A stretch of DNA of 64,000 nucleotides. It comes from Nocardioides sp. QY071 (GTDB lineage Bacteria; Actinomycetota; Actinomycetes; Propionibacteriales; Nocardioidaceae). The stretch is taken from assembly GCF_029961765.1 (NCBI RefSeq), contig NZ_CP124681.1, positions 5,518,001 to 5,582,000 on the forward strand, read 5' to 3'. The number at the start of each line of letters is the position of its first letter. Within the stretch, counting starts at the first letter, position 1. The notes under the pieces are model-generated. The model saw nothing but the letters and a program-made list of their open reading frames with translations. It made no database searches and was not told the origin of the DNA. Of the stretch, positions 23,913 through 32,106 are shown in pieces. The translations under genes and the position numbers were made by a program.

Positions 23913-25259
23913 GTGACCGGCGGCCGCGCCCTCGACCGGGAGATCGCCCGGCTCGCGTTCCCCGCCTTCCTCGCCCTCGTGGCCGAGCCGCTGTTCCTGC
24001 TCGGCGACGCCGCCGTCGTCGGCCACCTCGGCACCCCCGAGCTGGCCGGCCTCGGCATCGCCGGCACGGTCGTGACGACCGTCGTGGGCCTGTGCATCTT
24101 CCTGGCGTACGGCACCACCGCCGGGGTCGCGCGCCAGATCGGCGCCGGCCACCGCGACGCCGCGCTCGCCCAGGGCCTCGACGGCCTCTGGTTGGCCGTG
24201 CTCATCGGCCTGCCGGCCACGGCCCTCACCGCGCTCGCCGCCGACCCGCTCGTCGCCGTGTTCGGGGCGTCGCCGGACGTGGTCGAGCCCGCCACGACGT
24301 ACCTCCGCGTCGCCGCCCTCGGCCTCACCCCACTGCTGCTCATCCTCGCCGGCACCGGCGTCCTGCGGGGCCTGCAGGACACCCGCACGCCGCTCGTCGT
24401 CGCGGTGCTCGGCAACCTCGCCAACCTCGGGCTCAACGTCGCCCTCGTGTACGGCGCCGGGCCGGCCCCGCGCCTCGGCATCGCCGGCTCGGCGCTGGGG
24501 TCGGTGCTCGCCCAGACCGCGATGGCGATCGCGCTGGTGCTGGTCGTGGTCCGCGCCGCCCGGGCCGAGGGCGCCACGCTGCGTCCGCACCTGCCCGGTG
24601 TCCGGGCGGCGGCGCGCGCCGGCGTACCGCTCATCGTGCGGACGCTGACACTGCGCGCCTCGCTCCTGGTGACGACGTACGCCGTCGTCCTGACCGCCAC
24701 CGGGGGCGCGGCCAGCAGCGCCGCCGTCCCGGTGGCCACCCACCAGCTGGCGATGACCCTGTGGGGCTTCCTGGCCTATGTCCTCGACGCCATCGCGATC
24801 GCCGCGCAGGCGATCACCGGGCGCTTCCTCGGCGCGGGCGACGTCGCCGGCACCCGCGCGGTCACCGGCCGGATGGTCGCCTGGGGGATCGTCAGCGGCG
24901 TCGTCACCGGCCTGCTGCTGGCCGCCGCGAGTCCCTGGCTCGGCGCGTTGTTCACGCCCGACGCCGGGGTCCGGGACGCCCTGGTCCCCGTGCTGCTCGT
25001 CGCCGCGCTCGCCCAGCCGGTCGCCGGCGTGGTGTTCGTCCTCGACGGCGTGCTGATCGGCGCGGGCGACGGCCGGTACCTGGCCCGCGCCGGCGTGGCC
25101 GTCCTCGCGGGCTACGCTCCGCTGGTGCTGCTGACGAGTGCGCTGGGCGCCGGGCTCCCCTGGCTGTGGGCCGTGTTCTGCGCCGTGTTCATGGGCGGAC
25201 GGCTGATCACGCTGGTCCGCCGCGCCCGCGGGGACGCCTGGCTGGTGGCCGGCGCGTGA
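23913..25259 (+). CDS. MATE family efflux transporter, DinF-like
   Basis: 448 residues with about 12 hydrophobic segments and two-fold symmetric halves. The first half has PAFLALVAEPLFLLGDAAVV, then GHLGTPELAGLGI, and the second half has LWGFLAYVLDAIAIAAQAIT, as in DinF-type multidrug/oligosaccharidyl-lipid superfamily members. These exchange cations for drugs or other organic solutes. The GTG start at 23913 is supported by the N-terminus matching the family. The next gene overlaps it by four bases. Confidence 0.88.
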   Translation: MTGGRALDREIARLAFPAFLALVAEPLFLLGDAAVVGHLGTPELAGLGIAGTVVTTVVGLCIFLAYGTTAGVARQIGAGHRDAALAQGLDGLWLAVLIGLPATALTALAADPLVAVFGASPDVVEPATTYLRVAALGLTPLLLILAGTGVLRGLQDTRTPLVVAVLGNLANLGLNVALVYGAGPAPRLGIAGSALGSVLAQTAMAIALVLVVVRAARAEGATLRPHLPGVRAAARAGVPLIVRTLTLRASLLVTTYAVVLTATGGAASSAAVPVATHQLAMTLWGFLAYVLDAIAIAAQAITGRFLGAGDVAGTRAVTGRMVAWGIVSGVVTGLLLAAASPWLGALFTPDAGVRDALVPVLLVAALAQPVAGVVFVLDGVLIGAGDGRYLARAGVAVLAGYAPLVLLTSALGAGLPWLWAVFCAVFMGGRLITLVRRARGDAWLVAGA

Positions 25260-25816
25260 AGCCCCTCTACTGGATCGCGATCGGACTGGCCGTCGTCGTC
25301 TTCACGGCCGCCCCCGACGACAAGTACGACGTCTCGGAGGTCCTCGGCTGCCTGCTGGTGCTGGTCGGCTACGTCCGCCTCGTCCGGGCCGCGCCCGACC
25401 TGCCCCTGCGCCTGACGCTCGGCTACCTCGCGGTCGTCGCGCTGATCGTCGCCGCGGCGCTCAGCCCGCCCGACGCCCGCGCCTGGCTCGACGACGCCGA
25501 CCCGGCGGTCGTGTGGGCGTCCTCACTCCCGGCACTGGGCTTCCAGGCGGCGCTGTGCCACGCCCTCGGCGCCCGCTCCCGCGAGGCCGGGGCCCGCAGT
25601 GGCTTGTGGTGGTTCGTCGCCGAGGCCGCGATCCTGGTCTCGCTCGTCGCCAACGTGCTCTACAACGGCGCGGGCTGGCGCTGGCTGTACGGCGTCGGCA
25701 CGGTCGGTCTCGCCGGCGTCCTGCTCGTCATCCTGCTCTGCGCGCTCCTGGGCTCGGCGCCGTGGGCCGGGGCCGAGCCGTCGGAGTCCGAGCCGTCGGG
25801 GGACCTCAGCCCTTGA
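25256..25816 (+). CDS. Hypothetical membrane protein
   Basis: 186 residues with five or six hydrophobic segments (YWIAIGLAVVVFTAA, VLGCLLVLVGYVRLV, LTLGYLAVVALIVAAALS, AAILVSLVANVLYNG, and others). The short loop YDVSEVLGC lies between the first and second. No family recognised. It overlaps the MATE gene end (GTGA) and so is translationally coupled. Its last 11 bp overlap the convergent lipoprotein gene. Confidence 0.68.
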   Translation: MKPLYWIAIGLAVVVFTAAPDDKYDVSEVLGCLLVLVGYVRLVRAAPDLPLRLTLGYLAVVALIVAAALSPPDARAWLDDADPAVVWASSLPALGFQAALCHALGARSREAGARSGLWWFVAEAAILVSLVANVLYNGAGWRWLYGVGTVGLAGVLLVILLCALLGSAPWAGAEPSESEPSGDLSP

Positions 25817-26447
25817 TCGCGGCCAGCACCTTCTCGGCCAGTCCGACGGACTGGTTGAGCGGGTCGCCCTCGTACTCGACACCCTCGTCGTAGTCGAGGT
25901 CGATCTGCAGCAGCACCGCAGGCGTGCAGGCGCGCAGCTCACCCTCGAAGTCCGGCGGGTTGCTCACCTTCCACCAGCCCTTGGTGGCACCGGCGATGTC
26001 GTCGGCCGGGTCGACGATGCCGTCGTCGTCACCGGGCTGGGGGCAGCCGAAGGCGCCCTTCGTGAAGTCCTCGGGGCCGGTCAGCTTGACGGTCACCTCG
26101 GCGAGGCCCGGGGCCTCGAACGAGCAGTCGTCGCTGGTCCAGGCCAGGCCGCCCTCGGTGTGGTCGTCGCCGCCGACCTCGGGGGCGCCGAACGGCATGC
26201 CGTAGGCCTCGGCCAGGTCGTCGGCGCTCACGACATCGCACGCGCCGGGCAGGCCGGCGGCCGCGGACGTCGCCGGCTCGGTGGGCGCCGTCGTCGCAGC
26301 GCTGGTCTCCTCGGTCGGCGTCGACGCGTCGGTCGCGCTGGACGCGTCCGTGGGGGTGTCGGTCGCGTCGGGCTCGTCGTCTCCGCAGGCCGCGAGGACT
26401 GGGGTCAGCAGCAGGAGGGCGGCAGGCCAGAGCCGTCGTACACGCAT
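25806..26447 (-). CDS. DUF3558-like lipoprotein
   Basis: 213 residues. Lipoprotein signal with lipobox LTPVLAAC, followed by a Thr/Ser-rich acidic linker (residues 22-64). The globular domain begins CDVVSADDLAEAYGMPFG and has further cysteines near DDCSFEAPG, FGCPQPG and RACTP, the pattern of DUF3558-type lipoproteins of Actinobacteria. It is presumably anchored outside the membrane. It is downstream of rplI in the same direction but separated by the hairpin at 26494-26528. Confidence 0.75.
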   Translation of the reverse strand: MRVRRLWPAALLLLTPVLAACGDDEPDATDTPTDASSATDASTPTEETSAATTAPTEPATSAAAGLPGACDVVSADDLAEAYGMPFGAPEVGGDDHTEGGLAWTSDDCSFEAPGLAEVTVKLTGPEDFTKGAFGCPQPGDDDGIVDPADDIAGATKGWWKVSNPPDFEGELRACTPAVLLQIDLDYDEGVEYEGDPLNQSVGLAEKVLAAIKG

Positions 26448-26493
26448 GGGAACTCCTGGGTCTAGGGGGAAGGAAGGAGTGCCCCAAAAGTAG

Positions 26494-26528
26494 CGGCGTG
26501 GCCGGCCCCGAGGGGACCGGCCACGCCG
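26494..26528 (-). terminator. Strong hairpin after rplI
   Basis: CGGCGTGGCCGG (26494-26505) pairs with its exact complement at 26517-26528 around an 11-nt loop. It lies 17 bp beyond the rplI stop codon, in the right place to end the rpsF-ssb-rpsR-rplI transcript. No T-run is present, as is usual in high-GC actinobacteria. Confidence 0.75.
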
Positions 26529-26544
26529 TCGTACGTCGATCGGG

Positions 26545-26991
26545 TCAGCCCGGGATGACGTTGAGGGCCACCGCGGCGGACACCTCGTCGTGGAGCTTGA
26601 CCGACACCGCGTGGTTGCCCAGCGACTTGATCGGGTTGCCGAGGACGATGGTCCGCTTGTCGATCGCCTCGCCGGCGGCCTCGCCGAGCGCGGCGGCGAT
26701 GTCGGCGGGGGTGACCGCACCGAACAGGCGGCCGCCCTGGCCGGCCTTGACCTTGACGTCGACCGGCGAGCCCTCGAGCTTCGCCTTCAGGTCGGCGGCG
26801 TGGGCCTCGTCGCGGACGGCACGGGCCGAGCGGGCGGCCTTGATCGAGTCGGCCTGCGCCTGGGCGCCCCGGGTCCACCGGATGCCGAAGCCGCGGGGGA
26901 TGAGGTAGTTGCGGCCGTAGCCGTCCTTGACCTCGACCACGTCGCCGGCAGCGCCGAGGTTCTCGACCTCCTGCGTCAGGATGATCTTCAT
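26545..26991 (-). CDS. rplI: 50S ribosomal protein L9
   Basis: 148 residues, normal for L9. The N-terminal rRNA-binding domain begins MKIILTQEVENLGAAGDVVE, then KDGYGRNYLIPRG, and is joined by the long helix to the C-terminal domain. It is the last gene of the rpsF-ssb-rpsR-rplI group, with a hairpin terminator 17 bp after it. The ATG at 26991 lies 28 bp downstream of the rpsR stop. Confidence 0.97.
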   Translation of the reverse strand: MKIILTQEVENLGAAGDVVEVKDGYGRNYLIPRGFGIRWTRGAQAQADSIKAARSARAVRDEAHAADLKAKLEGSPVDVKVKAGQGGRLFGAVTPADIAAALGEAAGEAIDKRTIVLGNPIKSLGNHAVSVKLHDEVSAAVALNVIPG

Positions 26992-27019
26992 GAGTTCAGC
27001 TCTCCTTCTCTGACTCTGC

Positions 27020-27256
27020 TCAGCGACCGGCGGAGGTGTAGGGCAGCAGCGCGACCTCGCGGGCGTTCTTCACCGCGATCGCGACGTCCCGCTGGTGCTG
27101 GACGCAGTTGCCGGTCACCCGACGGGCGCGGATCTTGCCGCGGTCGGAGATGAACTTCTTCAGAAGGGCGGTGTCCTTGTAGTCGACACCGGTGGCCTTC
27201 TCCTTGCAGAACTGGCAAACCTTCTTCTTGGGCTTGCGGACGACTGCCTTCGCCAT
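27020..27256 (-). CDS. rpsR: 30S ribosomal protein S18, zinc-binding form
   Basis: 78 residues. VCQFCKEKATGVDYKD and GNCVQHQRDVA carry the C-x2-C ... C-x2-H set of the zinc-binding (C+) S18. C-minus paralogues lack these residues and are expressed in zinc starvation; this is the C+ copy. S18 binds 16S rRNA with S6 on the platform; the S6 gene rpsF lies in the same group. Confidence 0.96.
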   Translation of the reverse strand: MAKAVVRKPKKKVCQFCKEKATGVDYKDTALLKKFISDRGKIRARRVTGNCVQHQRDVAIAVKNAREVALLPYTSAGR

Positions 27257-27321
27257 TGTGGTGCTCCTCCTCAGAGCCCGGCCGCGTCAGTCAGAAAGCG
27301 GCCGGAATGGTTGGTTGTATC

Positions 27322-27356
27322 GGTGGTTGAGGTGCGAGCCTGCGAGCCTCGAGACC
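27322..27356. repeat. REP-like imperfect palindrome between rpsR and ssb
   Basis: The 35-bp segment begins GGTGGTTGAGGTGCGAG and ends CCTCGAGACC, with CGAGC copies around a short centre. It abuts the ssb stop codon. Its layout matches a family of short intergenic repeats in Nocardioides-like genomes, as I recall. A related but not identical unit lies at 43596-43664. Confidence 0.5.
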
Positions 27357-27929
27357 TCAGAACGGGGGCTCGTCGTTGGACGAGACACCCGGCGCGGCCC
27401 ACGGGTCGTTGGCCGGGGCGCCGCCCCCGTAGTTGGAACCGCCACCCTGGTTGCCGCCACCGGACGGGGCGCTGCCCCACGGGTCCTGACCCGCGGGACG
27501 GCCGCCGCCACCCTGGTTGCCGCCACCCTGGTTGCCGCCGCCGTACCCGCCGCCACCGCCGGAGCGGCTCGCGCGGGTGACCTTGGCGGTCGCCCAGGTG
27601 AGCGACGGGCCGATCTCGTCGACCTGCAGCTCGTTGACGGTGCGCTTCTCACCCTCGCGGGTCTCGTAGGAGCGCGACACCAGACGGCCCTGCACGACGA
27701 CGCGCATGCCCTTCTGGAGGGACTCGGCGACGTTCTCCGCGACCTGGCGCCAGACCGAGCAGCGGAGGAACAGGGTGTCCCCGTCCTTCCACTCGTTGGT
27801 CTGCCGGTCGAAGGACCGCGGCGTCGAGGCCACCGTGAAGTTGGCGACAGCCGCGCCCGACGGGGTGAAGCGAAGCTCCGGGTCGTCGGTGAGGTTGCCG
27901 ATGACGGTGATGACGGTGTCGCCAGCCAT
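27357..27929 (-). CDS. ssb: Single-stranded DNA-binding protein
   Basis: 190 residues. OB-fold at residues 1-115 (MAGDTVITVIGNLTDDPELR, then LFLRCSVWRQVAENVAES). A Gly-rich, Gln/Asn-containing linker of about 60 residues follows, and the conserved acidic tip is SSNDEPPF, the site that binds replication and repair partners. Size and layout match actinobacterial SsbA. It sits between rpsF and rpsR as in most genomes. Confidence 0.97.
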   Translation of the reverse strand: MAGDTVITVIGNLTDDPELRFTPSGAAVANFTVASTPRSFDRQTNEWKDGDTLFLRCSVWRQVAENVAESLQKGMRVVVQGRLVSRSYETREGEKRTVNELQVDEIGPSLTWATAKVTRASRSGGGGGYGGGNQGGGNQGGGGRPAGQDPWGSAPSGGGNQGGGSNYGGGAPANDPWAAPGVSSNDEPPF

Positions 27930-28055
27930 GGTGGTCTCCTGTGCGGTGGGGTTCGAGTGGCCCGCCCGGGCTCAGTCCCGGGCAACGGACCCCATGGTGT
28001 CCCGTGGTGCCGACAATGAACAGCCGGCATCCACAGGCACGGGGCCCTGGCTTCC

Positions 28056-28343
28056 TCAGACGGTGGGTCGCAGGACCTTGGTCCGCAGGACGGACTCGTT
28101 GAGGGTCAGCTGGCGGTCGAGCTCGTCGACCGTCGCCGGGGCGGCGGTCAGCTTGACGATGGCGTAGATGCCCTCGGCGTGCTTCTTGATCTCGTACGCC
28201 AGGCGGCGCTTGCCCCACACGTCGACGTTGTCGACCGTGCCGCCGTCGTTGCGGACGACGTTCAGGTACTTGTCGAGCGACGGCTGAACCGTCCGCTCGT
28301 CGAGGCTCGGGTCGAGGATGACCACGACTTCGTAGTTGCGCAA
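28056..28343 (-). CDS. rpsF: 30S ribosomal protein S6
   Basis: 95 residues, beginning MRNYEVVVILDPSLDER. AGGAGG lies ten bases upstream of a TTG at 28343, which also puts the protein start where the S6 family starts. A GTG at 28355 would lie right on the ribosome-binding site and is rejected. S6 pairs with S18 in the 30S platform. It heads the rpsF-ssb-rpsR-rplI group. Confidence 0.94.
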   Translation of the reverse strand: MRNYEVVVILDPSLDERTVQPSLDKYLNVVRNDGGTVDNVDVWGKRRLAYEIKKHAEGIYAIVKLTAAPATVDELDRQLTLNESVLRTKVLRPTV

Positions 28344-28503
28344 AGCGGTCTCCACCTCCTCTGGACTCAGGCGGCCGCGGACTTTCCACGGCAGGAGGGC
28401 CTTGCTTGTCTGGCTGGTTCGGCCCAGCAGACGGATACGGTGCCAGCGGCACCGGACGGGACAGGCTAACAGCGCCCGCCCGCCCGGACCGAATCCCGCC
28501 CGG

Positions 28504-30501
28504 CTACCCGAACAGGACCGGGTTCTCGATCCGGGTCCCGTCGATGACCAGCGTCGCGATCGCGGCGGAGAGCCCCTCGGGTACGTCGAGCGACACCGTC
28601 GCGCAGACGTCGTCGGAGCCGAGGTCCCACGACCCGTCGAGCGAGCCGATCAGCTGGCCCTGGGGGTCGGCGAGCTCGATGGTGAACGGCGTGCCGTCGG
28701 GCAGCCCGCTGACGGCGAAGTGCGCGTACAGGGTCGCCGGGAGGCTCACCCCGCTGAGCACCTGCGGGTCGTCGAGCGTGCTGGTGGTCGAGCAGGCGCC
28801 GCTGCCGTCGGTGGACCAGCCCTTGGGCGAGGCGGTGGCCTGGCCCATCGGGTCGGCCGGGGTCTCCGGCACGTCGTCGAGGTACGGCGACACGTACTCC
28901 GGGTCGCCGCCCTTCTTGGCGATGTCGACGATGTCCTCGGTCAGGTTGACCGGCCGGATCCGGGCGGAGCCGCCGGTGAACGCACCGCCCTCGCCACTGC
29001 TGCCCACGGTCGACTCGGTGACGACGGCGCTGTTGATGCCGACCAGCTCGCCGTCGTCGTTGATCGAGGCGCCGCCGGAGTTGCCGGAGCCGATCCGGAT
29101 GTCGCTGTCGATCCAGGCGCGGTTGCCCGGGACCGCGGCCTCCTTGAGGAAGGTCGACACGACGCCGCGGGTCACGGTCAGCGCCCGGTCGAGGCCGTCG
29201 TCGGAGGCGACGTGGGCGACGGCCGGGAAGCCGAGCGCGGTGAGCTCGTCACCGGTGCGCAGGTCGTCGCTGTCGCCGAGCGGCACCGGCGGCGGCAGGT
29301 CGAGCTCGTCCTTGCCGATCTCCTTGCCGTCCTCGTCGGCGGTGATCTTGAGGACCGCGAGGTCGAGGACGCCGTCGGCGACGATCGCCTCGGCGGAGTA
29401 CGACGGCGCGGCCGGCTTGTCGTCCTCGGCCGAGGTGAGCGCGACCAGGAGCCCGGCGGGGTCCTCCTCGTCGCCCTGCTGGCCGGGCGCGCTGGGCTTG
29501 CCGACGTGGGCGTTGGTGAGGATCAGCCCGTCGTCGCTGATGATCGTGCCGGAGCCGGTGTAGATCGGCTCGCCGTCGTCGTCGACGGCGATGATGAGGA
29601 CGCTGGCGAGCTTGGCGCGGTCGAGCTCCTCGGTGCTGAGACCGGCGGCCTCCTGCGAACCGCCACCGCTGCCGCCGGACTCGTCGTCCCCGCCCAGCAG
29701 CACCGCCGCCGTGACGCCGCCGCCGACCAGGACCAGCGCCGCGACGATGCCGCCGACCAGGGCGGCGGTGCGCCTGCGCTTCTTCTTGGCGATCGACTTC
29801 TGCGCGACGCCGGTCGCGACGATCGGGACCACCTCGACCTCGGCGCCCGCGGTGGGGTGGCCGAGCATCAGCGTGGTCGGATCCTCGAGCTTGCGCTGGG
29901 TGACCCGGTCCTCCTCGAGGAAGGTGCCGGCGGTCGACCGGTCGACGTACCACCACCCGTCGGGGCGCCCCTCGACCACGCCGTGGAGCCGGGAGACCGA
30001 CGGGTCGTCGACGACGACCTCGCTGGCCGGGTCGCGGCCGATGCGGACGACGACGCCCGGCGGGAACCTCTTCGAGACGCCGCCGGCGCGCACCAGCAGC
30101 CCGGGGCCGCTGACGTAGCCGGGGCCGGCGGGGCCGACGCCGGGCAGCACGGTCTGCTGGAGGCCCGCGGGCGGCAGCGTCGCCGGGTCGGGGGCGGCGG
30201 GGCGCGAGACGCCGGCCGGCGTCAGCTGGACCTCCTCGCCGTTCACGCCACCGAACCGCACCGTCGTCGGCCCCGTGACGCGGACCTCCGTCACGCGGTT
30301 GCCGTTGAGGAAGGTGCCGCCGCTCGAGCCGGTGTCGACGAGCACCCAGCCGGAGCCGTCCGAGCGCAGCTGCGCGTGCTGGCGGGACGCGGAGGGCGCC
30401 GTGAGGACGATGTCGGAGCCGGTGTCGCGTCCGATGCTGACGACGCGCGGCTCCTCGAACGACCAGGTACGGCCGCCGCTGGAGACGTGAAGGGTGGTCA
30501 C
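28504..30501 (-). CDS. Two-FHA-domain, membrane-anchored trypsin-like (HtrA-type) protease
   Basis: 665 residues. FHA1 at about 15-85 has IGRDTGSDIVL and PSASRQHAQL. FHA2 at about 145-220 has IGRDPASEVVV and PSVSRLHGVV. KKKRRR precedes a transmembrane helix (246-269). The outside part (275-500) has a trypsin-like fold with the triad H (ILTNAHV), D (GVLDLAVL) and S (GSGNSGGAS). The last 150 residues form a beta-rich domain of unknown type with two cysteines. A phospho-threonine-binding cytoplasmic part joined to an external protease suggests kinase-controlled proteolysis at the cell surface. The GTG at 30501 is used. Confidence 0.86.
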   Translation of the reverse strand: MTTLHVSSGGRTWSFEEPRVVSIGRDTGSDIVLTAPSASRQHAQLRSDGSGWVLVDTGSSGGTFLNGNRVTEVRVTGPTTVRFGGVNGEEVQLTPAGVSRPAAPDPATLPPAGLQQTVLPGVGPAGPGYVSGPGLLVRAGGVSKRFPPGVVVRIGRDPASEVVVDDPSVSRLHGVVEGRPDGWWYVDRSTAGTFLEEDRVTQRKLEDPTTLMLGHPTAGAEVEVVPIVATGVAQKSIAKKKRRRTAALVGGIVAALVLVGGGVTAAVLLGGDDESGGSGGGSQEAAGLSTEELDRAKLASVLIIAVDDDGEPIYTGSGTIISDDGLILTNAHVGKPSAPGQQGDEEDPAGLLVALTSAEDDKPAAPSYSAEAIVADGVLDLAVLKITADEDGKEIGKDELDLPPPVPLGDSDDLRTGDELTALGFPAVAHVASDDGLDRALTVTRGVVSTFLKEAAVPGNRAWIDSDIRIGSGNSGGASINDDGELVGINSAVVTESTVGSSGEGGAFTGGSARIRPVNLTEDIVDIAKKGGDPEYVSPYLDDVPETPADPMGQATASPKGWSTDGSGACSTTSTLDDPQVLSGVSLPATLYAHFAVSGLPDGTPFTIELADPQGQLIGSLDGSWDLGSDDVCATVSLDVPEGLSAAIATLVIDGTRIENPVLFG

Positions 30502-30566
30502 GCGAGGAAGGTAGTGCCCCGGCGCCCGATCCACGAGTGTCGCCGCCGGTCGATACGGTGACGACC

Positions 30567-31364
30567 ATGAGCGAGCTGCGCATCGGAGCCCACGTCGACC
30601 AGACCGACCCGATCGCCGAGGCGGCCGCGCGCAACGCCCCGCTCGTGCAGTTCTTCCTCGGCAACCCGCAGTCCTACAAGGGCCCCGTGCTGTCGTACGA
30701 TGGCGGCCCGGCCGCCCTCCGCGCCGCCGCCGAGGCCGCGGGTGTCGACCTGTACGTGCACGCGCCGTACCTGATCAACGTCGCGACCACCAACAACCGC
30801 CAGCGGATCCCGAGCCGCAAGCTGTTGCAGCAGCACATGGACGCCGCCGCCGAGCTCGGCGCCAAGGGGCTCATCGTCCACGGCGGCCACGTCACCGACG
30901 AGGACGACCCTGCCAAGGGCTTCGACAACTGGCGCAAGGCGGTCGAGGCGACCGACATCAAGATCCCGCTGCTCATCGAGAACACGGCGGGCGGCACCAA
31001 CGCGATGACCCGCTACCTCGAGCGGATCAAGGGCACCTGGGACGCGATCGCGTCCGCCGAGGGCGCCGACATGGTCGGCTTCTGCCTCGACACCTGTCAC
31101 GCCCACGCCGGCGGCAACGCCCTGGAGACCATCGTCGACGACGTCCTCGCGATCACCGGCCGGATCGACCTGGTCCACGCCAACGACAGCCGCGACGCCT
31201 TCGACTCCGGCGCCGACCGGCATGCCAACTTCGGCGCCGGCCAGATCGACCCGGACCTGCTCGCCCAGGTCGTCCGCGACGCCGGCGCGCCGGTCGTGTG
31301 CGAGACGCCCGGCGGGGCCGAGGAGCACGTCGCCGACTTCGCGTGGCTGCGCGAGCGCCTGTGA
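30567..31364 (+). CDS. nfo: Deoxyribonuclease IV (AP endonuclease)
   Basis: 265 residues. The TIM-barrel metal ligands of endonuclease IV are all visible: LYVHAPYLIN, IVHGGHVTD, LLIENTAGG, GFCLDTCHAHAGG, VHANDSRDAFDSGADRHANF and CETPG. It cuts DNA at abasic sites in base excision repair. The start is 65 bp from the divergent FHA-protease gene. The stop lies 9 bp from the convergent next gene. Confidence 0.95.
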   Translation: MSELRIGAHVDQTDPIAEAAARNAPLVQFFLGNPQSYKGPVLSYDGGPAALRAAAEAAGVDLYVHAPYLINVATTNNRQRIPSRKLLQQHMDAAAELGAKGLIVHGGHVTDEDDPAKGFDNWRKAVEATDIKIPLLIENTAGGTNAMTRYLERIKGTWDAIASAEGADMVGFCLDTCHAHAGGNALETIVDDVLAITGRIDLVHANDSRDAFDSGADRHANFGAGQIDPDLLAQVVRDAGAPVVCETPGGAEEHVADFAWLRERL

Positions 31365-31373
31365 CCGCGTCCC

Positions 31374-32048
31374 TCAGCCGAGCGCGATCCGCTCGACCAC
31401 CCGCGACCTGAGGACCAGGTCGTCCATGGTCTCGGTCAGGTGCACCTCGTCGACCCGCAGCGGTACGACGAGCCGTTCGCGGTGGTGCGCGACGAGGCTC
31501 CGCAGACCGTCGTACGCGGCCGCCGTGACGTCCTGGCGCAGCTGGACGAACCCGGCGAGCAGCGGCCGGAACGGAGCGCCCACGTGGGTGGCGAGCGCGG
31601 CGAGCGCGGCAGTGGTCGCCGCGTCGGCAGGCTCGACCGGCAGGTAGATCCGACCCCGGTTGTAGCGACCCACCCACGGTCCGCGGACCACCATGTCGAG
31701 CGGCCTCCTGGCCGCGTCCGGGAGCACGCCGCCGACGTCGCTCACCCCTGGTGCGAGCGTCGCATGCATCCGGTCCGCGCGCGCCTGGATTCCGGCGAAC
31801 CAGACCGCGGGCGCCGCGGCGCTGGCCGCGAGGTCGGCGAGGAACGCCCGCACCGACGGCGCCTCGAGCAGGCTCTTCGGCAGCGGTACGACGACCGAGC
31901 GGACCGGCGGCCAGAACTCGCCCGGTCCCAGCGAGCGGGGACCGAGCGGCGGGCGCGGTCGGTCGTGGAGGAGCGGCAGCTGGCGGGTGCGGTACCGCTC
32001 GTCCAGGGTGAGCGCATCCCGCTCGGCCCACGGGAACGCGTCGAGCAT
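31374..32048 (-). CDS. Probable 2H phosphoesterase superfamily protein (2'-5' RNA ligase/CPDase-like)
   Basis: 224 residues. Two H-x-T/S-x motifs are seen: HATL at 95-98 and HLTE at 203-206, the defining pair of 2H phosphoesterases (RNA ligase or cyclic phosphodiesterase). The order of strands around them agrees. The motif spacing of 108 residues is longer than in small LigT proteins. The N-terminus (MLDAFPWAERDALTLDERYR) is unusual. It faces nfo convergently. Substrate unknown. Confidence 0.55.
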   Translation of the reverse strand: MLDAFPWAERDALTLDERYRTRQLPLLHDRPRPPLGPRSLGPGEFWPPVRSVVVPLPKSLLEAPSVRAFLADLAASAAAPAVWFAGIQARADRMHATLAPGVSDVGGVLPDAARRPLDMVVRGPWVGRYNRGRIYLPVEPADAATTAALAALATHVGAPFRPLLAGFVQLRQDVTAAAYDGLRSLVAHHRERLVVPLRVDEVHLTETMDDLVLRSRVVERIALG

Positions 32049-32092
32049 CCCGGCACGGTAGCGAACCGCTCTTGCGCTCTTTCGGATCACGC

Positions 32093-32106
32093 GTAATCTG
32101 AATTAC
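32093..32106 (+). promoter_or_regulatory. Dyad touching the start codon of the next gene
   Basis: GTAAT-CTGA-ATTAC ends one base before the ATG at 32107. A further copy of the half-site (GATTAC) lies within the first codons. This suggests autorepression at the start codon. Confidence 0.45.

Noticed and set aside
28344..28355. GTG at 28355 as the rpsF start
   Set aside because: It lies on the AGGAGG sequence itself and would add four residues that S6 proteins lack; TTG at 28343 fits spacing and family start.
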